From Mesotaenium endlicherianum (Eukaryota > Streptophyta > Zygnematophyceae > Zygnematales > Mesotaeniaceae), in NCBI GenBank assembly GCA_009602735.1, contig WELA01011855.1, positions 9,903 to 44,396 on the forward strand: a stretch of 34,494 nucleotides of DNA, written 5' to 3'. Below, one piece after another: positions 1 through 8,190 of this stretch. The position numbers and the translations under genes were made by a program. Under the pieces are notes generated by a model. It was not told the origin of the DNA. It worked only from the letters and a program-made list of their open reading frames with translations, and searched no databases. The stretch's first letter is position 1; every line of letters begins with the position of its first letter.

Positions 1-282
1 GTGTATGTTGATGTGTTGGCACCCAACACATCCCAAAACTTGCCACCTCTTTCTAGAATAATGTACACATGTCCTTTTGACCTAAAAATGGCACATTTGA
101 CTTTTGCCACATGGAGTTCTTCTAGGTCTTTCCTCTAACTTTGAAAATGCCTTGGAAGGTTCAAAGGACATGAACCAAGTTACTAGAGTACCTATTCACA
201 CTTGACTCCACACAATACTACTCCAAATATATTTGAAAACATTAAAATATATGCAAACTAATATATTATAACTCAAATCACT
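1..282. other. AT-rich left flank, unassigned
   Basis: No ORF or recognisable domain. It lies directly upstream of the part of the element A LTR that aligns to the 3' LTR, so it should be upstream U3. By eye, however, it does not align to the matching part of the 3' LTR (about 24376-24656). It may be a divergent U3 from another subfamily, or unrelated sequence joined near 283. The window edge prevents a decision. Confidence 0.4.
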
Positions 283-773
283 ACATGCATCCTCTTCCTT
301 GCACTATATTTGATTGGTGTGTTGTGCTTAGTCAATAAGAGAGCTAGTACTGGCTTTGCCTCCACTTTTGTGGACCTAGGAGAGCCCCATAGCATGACTA
401 TGTGCATTGAATCCGCCACCATCAGCGCCGGTTTTGCAGGGAGTATATAGCAGTTGATGCCTCTAGGAGGACATCTTGTAAGAAGTCAATTATGCCAGTT
501 GTAAGCCACAGAGTTATCAGTAAAGCTTACACTTTTACCTCTTGTGTTTTCAGGACCACTTAGTCTCTCTCTTGTGAAGAGCAAGCCCTCCTGGCTTCTA
601 GTCACTTGAAGAACTTCACAAGTGGTGAGCAAAGTCACAGCTTAAATCCTGCCATAGGATCACTCTTGAAAATCATGATGTGCTTCTAGTGATCTTTTGG
701 GCCAGTCTTCATTAGTTGTTTTCCTACTGGATTACAGCCTTGAGGTGCTCACTTTAGAGAGTACACACTCCCT
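283..773 (+). repeat. Element A 5' LTR, core promoter plus R-U5 part
   Basis: This stretch aligns nearly end to end with 24657-25149, starting at ACATGCATCC and ending at CTCCCT, with scattered substitutions. It contains a TATA-like box and leads into the gag leader. The matching upstream U3 in the 3' LTR (24004-24656) has no visible counterpart in 1-282. The ends lack a clear TG...CA. The boundary with the leader was set from the LTR-LTR junction at 25149/25150. Confidence 0.75.
444..450 (+). promoter_or_regulatory. TATA-like box in element A 5' LTR
   Basis: TATATAG inside a conserved GGAGTATATAGCAG context. The same box sits at the equivalent place in the 3' LTR (24820-24826). It probably positions the start of the element A transcript some 30 bases downstream; that start is inferred, not seen. 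Confidence 0.45.
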
Positions 774-823
774 ACTTCTCAAACGATCTCTCGTTGCCTG
801 CAAGCAATTAGAGTCTTCAACGT

Positions 824-1810
824 ATGCCTACTTGTAGTGGGCTATCTTACCAGCCTTACTACAAAGGGGTTAGTGGCAAGGACTCAGACTCAGATCTCAG
901 TATCGTCACTAATCCTCCTGAAGAGGAGCAATCGTTGCCCCCTCAGCCTACGGCCGTCCACGAGCCACCTCTCCAGTGGACTCACTACGATCTCTTGTAC
1001 TCCATGGCAAGTGACTAGGATACGAAGGTAGACAGGGCCTCCCTCTTCCGCTTCAGCGGTAGGCCAGGCACCTGTGATCTGGACAACACTATCTCTGAGT
1101 TTGAGGGAACGCTAAGCTCAATACGCCTGCTCAATACGGAGCTTGTGGGGGACGTTCAAATCCCTCTAGCTGACCCAGTTCAGGCCTTCTGGGACGTCCT
1201 CAGACAGGATTTCCAGTCCGCCACTGAGGAGAAGGTGTACGAGCTGCACCACTTCTTCCGCCGTAAGAACAAGACGATCCGCATGATGTACCGACGTCTG
1301 AACCACCTACGACGAGACGTGGGCATCTTCACTGACCAAGAGGCAGCGGAGATCTTCTTTCGTGCTGTGGAGCCGCGTCTGAGGGAGAGAGCTATTGCCC
1401 CCCTCATCGACCGCAAGGGTTCCGAGAACTCACTGGAGGACGCTTACCGCTCAGTTGAAAAGCAGAGCCTGGCCGCTGCACGGAGCAACATCAGCGATCG
1501 TGTGGACCTCACATCTACGGGCGTACGCCAGGAGGCCGCCATACTGCCATCTTCTACGATGCGCCCGGCCCCTGCCTGCCAGCTCCAGCAGCCGCAGCCT
1601 CAGCGCTCGCAGCTGCCCCAGTAGGCTCAACAGCGCGGAGCTATGCGCGGCCGCATATCCATGGTCGCCACGACGAGCGACCCCTGCTGGTCTTGCGGGA
1701 AGATGGGCTACTCTTGCCGTGACTGTACGCTCGCCGAGAATAGCAAGCCCGGCGACTACACCAGCCGGCCACCTGCAGGTCGTTTGCCTGCAAAAGAAGC
1801 GCGACCTTGA
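824..1810 (+). pseudogene. gag: Element A gag (capsid/nucleocapsid), broken
   Basis: Gag forms the particle that packages the element RNA. One frame runs from ATG 824 with in-frame stops at 1016 (TAG), 1622 (TAG) and 1808 (TGA). Residues after the first stop resemble a retrotransposon capsid helical region (AFWDVLRQDF, MMYRRLNHLRRD, AAEIFFRAVEP). After the second stop a nucleocapsid zinc knuckle is visible at 1685-1726, spacing C-x2-C-x4-Y-x4-C. Known knuckles have His where Tyr stands here, so zinc binding is probably lost. The 49-base leader between LTR and ATG is short. Frame, GC content and the 5-bp target duplication of B link it to the pol region beyond 17846. Confidence 0.75.
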
Positions 1811-2058
1811 GAATGGGCGCGCTTGAGACGGATCATCCGCCTCAACGGGCCAGCGAGGCGTGCGTAATCCCTCGCGCTGGCGGACGTCCCGCGATGACAG
1901 CAGCCACGGCCACAACTAGCATCGTGATGACGCCCGGCGAGTTCCACCATAGCTACGACGCTCTCAGCGACGCGCTAATAGCGGCAAAAATCGACATCGC
2001 CCGCCTACACGCTTGCGATGCCAGCTCAGGCTACGACGCGTGCGGGGCACTCTACGCC
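1811..2058 (+). pseudogene. Element A gag-to-protease spacer, left part
   Basis: GC-rich remainder of element A before the element B insertion. The gag frame has several stops here (for example TAA in GTGCGTAATCC). Another frame is open across the stretch and runs into the B LTR, suggesting a single-base indel near 1810. Residues are Ala/Asp-rich with no motif I recognise. The sequence resumes at 17847. Confidence 0.5.
2054..2058. repeat. Target site duplication of element B (left copy)
   Basis: ACGCC directly before the LTR end TGTGACG. The same five bases follow the other LTR at 17842-17846. Five bases is the usual staggered cut of Ty3/gypsy integrases. Confidence 0.95.
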
Positions 2059-2998
2059 TGTGACGTTTTTGCTTTTCAAGAGGATCTTTCCTCGATATTC
2101 AAGGAATATTTAATTCAAGTGGGAGGAAAATCTGTATACTTGTGGAAATTGACGAATACTCAAAAGAGCGAAAGTGAAAACTAACGTAGAATGTGTGCTT
2201 GTGAGAGTTGCACTCACAATGACTGCAGGTATTTCTACCTGCACAACATGAGGCACTGGAGTGCTTCGAGTCACCACCTAGGGCACTGGTTCATGTTCAA
2301 CGAAAACGGTCGATGGGACGTGTCCCATTTGGCCGAATGCTCGAAACGCGCAGTTGGCCGTTTGGAGACTTTTCGACGGTTTCCGAAAAACCGTTTCGCG
2401 CCAAGCGGGCGTTTTTGCGTTCTCGCGACTTTCCAAAAAAGTCGCAATTGATCGCGGAGTCGCGTACACATGCTTTCGTCATGAACCAGTAGTTTAAGAA
2501 GCTACTTTGGCCAATCGGTTAGGTGTGAACGTTTCAAACGAAAGTCGCGGGTTTGAATCCGCTCGGATGCAAAGCGACTTTGCATATTTCGTTTCGTTTG
2601 ACTTTACGACTGTTTGTTCGTATTAATGATACGACAGTTTCTTCGTTTTACGACTAGTCGTAATCCGAAATCTGTGATTGTCCATTATTCGTAATAATGA
2701 CAATCAAAATAACTTAATCAAACAATGATTAATAAAATTATCATCTCATAATTATTCAAAGTAACTTTATGAATAATTATGTCGTACTTTTGCGAAGTAG
2801 TCGAATTACGTTACGACGCTTTTTGCAATAGTATCTCGGTCGTTTTGCCATTCGACCAGGAATTAATCGGCACACGTGTGTGGCGAATAATTCAATGTGA
2901 TGCAATCATTTATCAAATAACTTATGATAAATAGTATAACGTATTTTAGGTAATTGGGAAAACGTCCCAAATACGCCTAAAATGCTCAAATCGTTACA
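2059..2998 (-). repeat. Element B 3' LTR (left copy)
   Basis: On the plus strand it starts TGTGACG and ends CGTTACA; on the element strand it starts TGTAACG and ends CGTCACA, the usual TG...CA. It is highly similar to 16900-17841 and to the solo LTR 25314-26127. It contains a 14-bp palindrome (2649-2662, TACGACTAGTCGTA), a hairpin with arms GCAGGTA/TACCTGC (about 2225-2242), a TTGGGA/TCCCAA hairpin near the U3 edge, and tRNA-like A and B boxes. Confidence 0.95.
2508..2560 (+). promoter_or_regulatory. tRNA-like Pol III A box and B box in the B LTR
   Basis: TGGCCAATCGG at 2508 fits the A-box consensus TRGYNNANNNG, and GGTTTGAATCC at 2550-2560 resembles the B box GGTTCGANTCC. The start-to-start distance is 42 bases, close to tRNA geometry. 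The solo LTR has TGGCCAATTGG (25636) and GGTTCGAATCC (25680-25690), 44 bases apart, which is the standard tRNA value. The right LTR copy is at 17351 and 17393. The boxes face opposite to the element's coding strand. There is no full cloverleaf, so this is not a tRNA gene. Confidence 0.5.
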
Positions 2999-3010
2999 CT
3001 CCTCCCCCCT
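2999..3010 (-). promoter_or_regulatory. Element B polypurine tract
   Basis: On the element strand AGGGGGGAGGAG directly precedes the 3' LTR start TGTAACG. In LTR elements this RNase H-resistant tract primes plus-strand DNA synthesis. Its position confirms minus-strand orientation. Confidence 0.85.
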
Positions 3011-3139
3011 AAAAAGAACTTAACGTCCTCGTTAATCGTACGTCTTTTAAGTCGTAGATGTGTCGATACTAGCCTTGACTAGCGGAAAACACTGGTGAGC
3101 GATTGGACTATGCATCATCACAGTGACGGAAAAGAGCGA

Positions 3140-4190
3140 TTACTTGGCCGCGTCTCTTTTGCGTTTGTTCCATGGCTTACGAAGAGCGCTTGGTAGCACA
3201 CTTGCCTCGGCGCAGAGCTTTTGAGCATCAGCCCATCGTAACCAATATTGTTGGACCAGGTCCTTACAATTTAGTAGGATTTCGTCCTGAGGTTCGTACG
3301 AGTTGCAACTGGAATCGTAATCTAGCCACTTTATCAAAAGCTCCACGCGTGGAGATTTATGACGAGTGTAGCGGTGTCCTAAGACCTCCTCTACATCCCA
3401 GGCCTTATCATCATCGGCGAGTTCTAATTCCGGTGTTTGTGGCTGATAGCGGCCATCGGACCTAAACACCTTCAGTAAACTGACATGGAACATAGGATGC
3501 GTTCGCCCCATGGATTTAGGCAAATCCATTCGATATGCAACAGGTCCAACCTTTGCGATAACGATAAAAGGGCCAACCAAGCGAGGCAGAAGCTTGCGCT
3601 TTCCTGGGTGCTTGAGTTGGAGGTTTTTAGTTTGCAAAAATACTTTATTGCCAACTTGAAAACTTAACTCAGTCCTGTGCGTGTCAGCAAACTTTTTCTG
3701 TCGATCTCGAGCAACGGCTAAAGCCAGCTTCGCATTTTTGTGCACCTCTTGAAGAGAATGGACAAATAGGCGTGCACTTGGTACTCTCATGGTTGACAGC
3801 CCCGCCTCAGCGTAAACGACGCGCGTGAGAGGAGTGTGCGGATGTCGCCCATAGTTAAGGAAAAATGGAGTTTCCTTAACACTTTCGTGATAAGCATTAT
3901 TAACTGCGAACTCTGCGACTGAAAGGAGGGTATCCCAGTCATCTTGGCGAGGATTCACATAATGCCTAAGGAACTGTTGCAGAACGCGGTTCATTTGTTC
4001 TGTCTGACCATCGGTCTGAGGATGGAAGCTAGTTGACATCTTAAGTTTCGTGCCGAAATGCGAACTGACTTCCTGCCAGAAGTGGCTCGTAAATCTACTG
4101 TTACGATCACTTATGATTTCTTTCGGCATGCCATGCAACTTGAACACGTGATCTACGAAGAGACGTGCGGTCTCGACGGCATCAATGCTG
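3140..4190 (-). pseudogene. pol: Element B integrase catalytic C-half plus chromodomain
   Basis: Integrase inserts the DNA copy; the chromodomain reads histone methylation in chromoviruses. In the 335-codon open part (4147 to 3140): integrase second catalytic Asp in IISDRNSRF (residues 11-19), the Glu in [10 protein letters not shown] (42-51), a GPF/Y-type stretch with RLVGPFIVI (189-197), then a chromodomain at about 249-302 (AWDVEEVLG ... LLIKWLDYD ... SYEP). Cage-type aromatics W, W and Y are present, so the fold looks intact. The upstream integrase half is in another frame, and the change occurs near 4190, so the protein is split by a one-base indel. It ends in a basic tail with a TAA/TGA-type stop at 3140-3142. 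The frame continues usefully upstream of the first Met. Confidence 0.9.
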
Positions 4191-5190
4191 GGGTAGTGGC
4201 CACAAAGTGTACCATCTTAGTGAAACGATCCACGATCATTAGCACCCCATTGTGTCCTCGATCGGTGGTAGGCAATTCAACGACAAAGTCGAGGCTTATG
4301 CTTTCCCAAGGAGCACATGCAAGTTCCAATGGTTGCAACTTCCCAGCGGGCAACGTATTGCTCGGCTTATTTCTCTGACATGTTGCGCAATTGATGATGT
4401 ACTCGGCAACATCAACCGTAAGGGACGGCCAAATGTACCCTCGGCGCAAAGAGTGTGTGGTTTTGGTAATTCCATGATGACCTGAGTAAGGAGAGTCATG
4501 CGCTTCTCGTAGTAGCACATGTCTTACTCGGCCTTCTGGGACAGCAATGCGCCCATTGTGCCACCAAAAACCGTCTTCAAACGAATAGTTTGAGTGTTCT
4601 TTCCTTTTATCCATACTGTTCATCGTTACGGCTATACCGTTTAAGCCAGTACCTTGGAGATCTAGGAAAAACGGATCTTTGAGATAGCCCTCGTGAAATA
4701 GTTGATGCAGGTCAAGTATTTCCGAGTTATGCATGCTATCCAAATCGGGTGTGCCCGCGTCACCAGGCTAGGGGTCAGACGTGTGGGGGGGTACAGCGGA
4801 ATCAAGGGTGGCCGCCCTCGAAACCTGACCATTTTGTTCTCGCAAGCTCGCAACAGTCCCCAACATCAAGTGGTGGTGAGGAATTCGACTTAGAGGATCA
4901 GCAAAATTGTTGCGGCCTGGGCGATACGCCCACTCAAAGTGGAATCGTTGCAAGAACTCAGACCATCTCGTCTGTCTCCTCAATAGCGTTGGCTGAATTT
5001 GAAAGAAAGTATTTGGGCAGTGGTCCGTAACCACTGTCAAACCTTTGCAGCCTTCCAAATAACATCGCCAAGTTTTCAAAGCGTATACGACTGCCCAGAG
5101 CTCCTGCTCTGTCGTTGAGTAATTTTGTTCGGCAGGTGTCAGCTTTCGACTCTCAAAACTGATAGGCTGGCCTGCCTGCAACAGTACAGC
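4153..5190 (-). pseudogene. pol: Element B RNase H C-part and integrase N-part
   Basis: This resumes the RNase H cut by element C. It begins at GAVLLQAGQ, has the RNase H Glu in STTEQELWAVVYALK and an Asp in LTVVTDHC, then FADPLSRIP, the usual RNase H end. A TAG at 4768-4770 interrupts the same frame. Integrase follows with the zinc-binding H-x-H/C-x2-C region (HDSPYSGHHGITK ... NCATCQRNK) and the first catalytic Asp in ISLDFVVELP. The frame is lost near 4190. The frame here is the one expected from the RT half at 14062-15409 once the 8,866-bp insertion is discounted. Confidence 0.9.
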
Positions 5191-5195
5191 CCCTA
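5191..5195. repeat. Target site duplication of element C (left copy)
   Basis: CCCTA precedes the LTR start TGAAATG; the second copy is 14057-14061 after CATTACA. The duplication falls within the RNase H codons of B, between VGIG and GAVLL. Confidence 0.95.
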
Positions 5196-5914
5196 TGAAA
5201 TGAATCGACTTACCAAAAAGGCGATTATCAATTAATAAAGATCTTTGTATCAACAAGTAATCTTTATGGATTTTCGGTTAACTGGTTTAACGGCAAAGGA
5301 CAACACACTAGCTGTGAACAACACTCGTAAATCAAATGCGAGTAAACTAGCATCAATAATGCAATCAGTAAACTCATACATAAGCAAGGTTAGAAGACAG
5401 TGCGTATCAATGACTTCTCGCCTTGGATTCAGATCTCTCTCAGTAAGCTGTACAAGAGAGTTGGCCTCGTTTCCGAATGCCGAACTCGAGAGCAATGCCT
5501 AGCATATGTACATGGAATGAGTTTACTGTTCAACGGTCAGTGCGATGGCACCGCCTACCCGGGAGTTAACCACGTTGGTAGGACCTCGGTTAACCAAATC
5601 CACCGCCATCTCCCATCATCCCGAATCGCCATCCATCATAGGGATGTCATCTGGCCATTCATCTAGCATACCACACTTAGATGCATATCGAGGCAGTTCG
5701 CTGCTACCGAGTACGGAAGTCAGCTGGCTGTCAAAGAATGTGTCAGCAAGCTGACTTAAGGTGACCTCAGCCTGCTACTTCCGGCCAAGTCATTAAACTG
5801 ATATTAAGTATAAAGTCCAGCAGGCTGATCATTATCTAGAGTTCAGCAGGCTGAACTTATTTAACTATATTATTTAAATGAATATTATGTCAACCAATAT
5901 ACTGATTCATTATA
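5196..5914 (-). repeat. Element C 3' LTR (left copy)
   Basis: Plus-strand start TGAAATGAATC, end GATTCATTATA; the partner ends GATTCATTACA, so the terminal TG has mutated to TA on the element strand. It matches 13290-14056 throughout. Apparent ORFs of about 80 codons here occur in both copies and carry no domain, so I do not call them genes. Confidence 0.95.
5719..5857. promoter_or_regulatory. Cluster of near-palindromic CAGC-n2-GCTG motifs in the C LTR
   Basis: Repeated motifs in about 140 bases: GTCAGCTGGCTG (about 5719), GTCAGCAAGCTGAC (5742-5755, 6-bp arms), CCTCAGCCTGCT (about 5766), CCAGCAGGCTGATC (about 5818), and AGTTCAGCAGGCTGAACT (5840-5857, 8-bp arms). On the element strand they lie in the first part of the LTR (U3), where enhancers usually sit. 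They could bind a host factor or fold as RNA; function is inferred. The right LTR keeps the last two; the others fall in the N gap. Confidence 0.4.
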
Positions 5915-5916
5915 AT

Positions 5917-5928
5917 CCCTCCAACTTA
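5917..5928 (-). promoter_or_regulatory. Element C polypurine tract
   Basis: On the element strand TAAGTTGGAGGG, two bases before the 3' LTR. It is the plus-strand primer site by position. The identical 12-mer occurs at 7873-7884 and 7933-7944. Confidence 0.8.
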
Positions 5929-5999
5929 TCATGTTGTCGCCTCGACAACACTAACACTAAAAACAGCGTGCTGTCCCTTTTGTCCCCAGCCTACTGCCC

Positions 6000-7667
6000 T
6001 TAGGAGGGAGATGTCCCTGAGGCCCTATACTCAGGGGAGCCAGACCTCCTCTTGTCTTGGGGTCTTCTGAAGCCAGTCAGAGAAGGAGGTTCCGCGTAAG
6101 GACCCGGCGGAGAACGCAGTAACTGGGCTGTTTCCTTCTGCACAGTCTGAAACTGAAGGGAGGCAGCCTTCTCCTGGGCAGCCCTCAAACTGACAGGTAC
6201 GTATACCGGCATCCCAGAAGGATGTTGCATGACATGAGCCAAGGGTACATGCCCTCTCTGCGAGGGAGATGCTGGCAGGCCTCTGGCTATCTCCCGAACA
6301 GCCCTCCTGTCTGCCCTGTCTGACTGGGTCTCTTTGCCTGGAGATGGGGTCTGTCCTCTGGCAGTCCCAAGCCAAGTGATATCCTCCTCTTCAGCGAGTT
6401 GTTGCAGGGCCAACCCTGTCTTCTCCCTTACAGGGGATGTGGCAGGCGTCAGGATCACGGCGGGGCTAGTGTCCTCCTCCTCGCCTTCCTCCTCGTCTTC
6501 CTCTGACTCCTCCTGATCTCCGTCCCCGGGTTTCTCTGAGACTTCTGGGGTCTCTTTTGTCAGCTGCTCCAGCTCTTCCCGAGAAAAAGAATATCCTACT
6601 GACCTTCCCCTTTTGGGTGCTGATGGGGGCTGCTGAGTCCGGACCGCATAGAGGTCCTTTTCCCCCTGCTTACTTGCCCATTTGGCATAAGCGTGCTTCC
6701 CTTTGGAGAATGACTCTCGGGCCCTGCTTCTGTCCCCCTGCATCTCTTGGCTCATGCAGTCTCTGACTCTATCCAATCTTGGGTCCCAAGCCGCAATGTG
6801 AGGGGGCAATACTATGTTCCCCTTTAGGTCTGTCAGGAAATCCTCATCCGTCGCCCTGTCATTCTGCTGGTCCCTCATGTTGATGGTCATCCACCGCCAA
6901 TCAGTGGGCTTTTGGAAGAAGGCAGCGTCTGTCTTTTTGAGAGTACAAGGGTACCAGTGCCCTGCAAAGTCCAGCTGACTGGTTTCTCTGGCCAAGAATT
7001 CCCAGCTCCTCCTCTCCACCTCATTGTACATGGCCTTGAACCTGTTGTGGGGTGTTGAGTCCTTGAAGCTGTCCGCGTCCATGGGGATCATCCTGATGAC
7101 CCTATCTGCCCCCCAGATACCAGGAATCGAGACAGCTCCTGCTTCGTTCACCTGGGCCATTGCCTTGGCCTCTCCGATGGTATATCCTACCATCCTGGCG
7201 TAATCGTGGTAGAGGAGGAGCCCTGTGCCGACCTCTATATACTTGTCAAAGTTTTCGGATGTCTCCCCTTCCTTCTGGAGGATTTCCTTCTGCGACTCAC
7301 TGCGACTTCTCTGGGCATACTTGAAGGCCTCCTCCAGTAGATCAAAGCCCTTGCCCAGCACCGTGTAGCGGTAGCTGCTGATTCTCCTCTGTTCTTCTTC
7401 TTCAGCCTGCTGCTTCCGCTTCTCCTCAGCTTGCCTCTCCTCCTCTGCTTTCTTGGCCTCCTCTGCAGCTTTTCTGTCCATTTCTTCCTGCCTCAGTCTG
7501 GCCTGTTCCTCCTCCTCCTTCTTCTTCTGTGCCTCCCGCTGTTGTTGGAGTTGTTGTGATTCCCCAGCGGAGATGGAAGATGATTCGATGTCTCCACGGA
7601 ATTGCAAGTATTCTGCATGTGCCTCTTCCGCCCTTCTCTTCCTCTTGAGTTCCGACTTTTGAGTCAT
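6000..7667 (-). CDS. Extra ORF of element C, 555 residues, unknown function
   Basis: Uninterrupted minus-strand ORF from the first in-frame ATG (7667) to the stop at 6000-6002, in the 3' position where some gypsy elements carry env or accessory genes. I recognise no family. Visible parts: a basic start (KRKRRAEE); a Lys/Glu/Gln-rich coiled coil, about residues 38-96; a probably globular region, about 97-345, with many aromatics (DYARMVGYTIGEAKAM, PTDWRWMTINM); a basic PKRGR at 351-355; an acidic run at 382-399; then a Pro/Ser-rich tail with TP and SP motifs. There is no signal peptide or membrane segment, so it is not an envelope protein. No zinc knuckle or protease motif is present. Same strand as pol; a subgenomic or spliced RNA would be needed to express it. 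Pol of the same element has four stops, so survival of 555 codons is notable. Confidence 0.75.
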   Translation of the reverse strand: MTQKSELKRKRRAEEAHAEYLQFRGDIESSSISAGESQQLQQQREAQKKKEEEEQARLRQEEMDRKAAEEAKKAEEERQAEEKRKQQAEEEEQRRISSYRYTVLGKGFDLLEEAFKYAQRSRSESQKEILQKEGETSENFDKYIEVGTGLLLYHDYARMVGYTIGEAKAMAQVNEAGAVSIPGIWGADRVIRMIPMDADSFKDSTPHNRFKAMYNEVERRSWEFLARETSQLDFAGHWYPCTLKKTDAAFFQKPTDWRWMTINMRDQQNDRATDEDFLTDLKGNIVLPPHIAAWDPRLDRVRDCMSQEMQGDRSRARESFSKGKHAYAKWASKQGEKDLYAVRTQQPPSAPKRGRSVGYSFSREELEQLTKETPEVSEKPGDGDQEESEEDEEEGEEEDTSPAVILTPATSPVREKTGLALQQLAEEEDITWLGTARGQTPSPGKETQSDRADRRAVREIARGLPASPSQRGHVPLAHVMQHPSGMPVYVPVSLRAAQEKAASLQFQTVQKETAQLLRSPPGPYAEPPSLTGFRRPQDKRRSGSPEYRASGTSPS

Positions 7668-7993
7668 CCTGCTCAATCATAAAAACACAATGCAGTTAGT
7701 GAAGTCATGAGGAATTGCCGCTACTGAGTGCCCTTGATGAAGAGGAACGCAATCGGGAGAGTTCCTAGTGTGGAATACCTGGTGTGAGTGAATATAAGGG
7801 AAAATTGAGTTAGAGAGCAAGTGAGTGTGAGCGCAGGTTGAGTGTGTATTATGGTGATCAGAGAATACCACTCCCTCCAACTTAATTTTAAAGGTGGGCT
7901 GCCTGTCACAACTGTCACTAACTGTCACATCCCCCTCCAACTTATATGGAGACAGGACCTCTTGTCACCTTCCCATGTCCACTGAAGGGACAG
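7668..7993 (-). other. Spacer between chromodomain and extra ORF with two polypurine-like copies
   Basis: No ORF of note. The 12-mer TAAGTTGGAGGG (element strand) occurs at 7933-7944 and 7873-7884, matching the polypurine tract next to the 3' LTR. Just after the second copy the element strand reads GTGGTATT, the first eight bases seen at the element's primer site; this may be chance. A TATATTCAC stretch lies about 120 bases before the extra ORF ATG and could be a promoter. CTGTCAC is repeated near 7905-7927. An AG just before the start codon could be a splice acceptor. All functions are inferred. Confidence 0.5.
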
Positions 7994-8190
7994 TTAGGGC
8001 GGTGCCCCAGCCGCCCGAAAGTGGAACCGTTTCAACGCCCCTTTGGCATTGGTCAGCTGGTCTTTAGATTCCCAAGTGTCCCCAGACGCATCGTAATCCT
8101 TCCATCGGATGAGGTACTTCATGACATATTTAGACGATTGACGGACCGAGCGAGCGTCTAAAATCTCCTCGACCTCATATTCCTCAGGAT
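7994..8190 (-). pseudogene. pol: Element C chromodomain (frameshifted from integrase)
   Basis: Reading the element strand in the frame that ends with TAA at 7994-7996 gives a clear chromodomain: EYEVEEILDARS, then KYLIRWKDYD, then DTWES. The three cage aromatics Y, W and W are present, as in domains that bind methylated histone H3 tails. It follows the integrase C-terminus but lies in another frame; a single-base indel near 8190-8215 separates them, and the integrase frame stops at 8158. Chromodomains at this position define chromoviruses. Confidence 0.9.

Noticed and set aside
1451..1950. Minus-strand ORFs opposite gag of A
   Set aside because: Antisense shadows; the plus-strand zinc knuckle shows the coding strand.
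5250..5754. Several overlapping ORFs of 60-90 codons on both strands
   Set aside because: They lie within the C LTR, recur in the other LTR copy, and show no domain.
6334..6766. Plus-strand ORFs opposite the extra ORF
   Set aside because: Shadows of a long minus-strand coding region; Ser/Pro-rich composition is the complement of the acidic tract.
6000..7667. Extra ORF of C as an envelope gene
   Set aside because: No signal peptide, membrane segment or cysteine-rich ectodomain; it is coiled coil plus disordered acidic tail.
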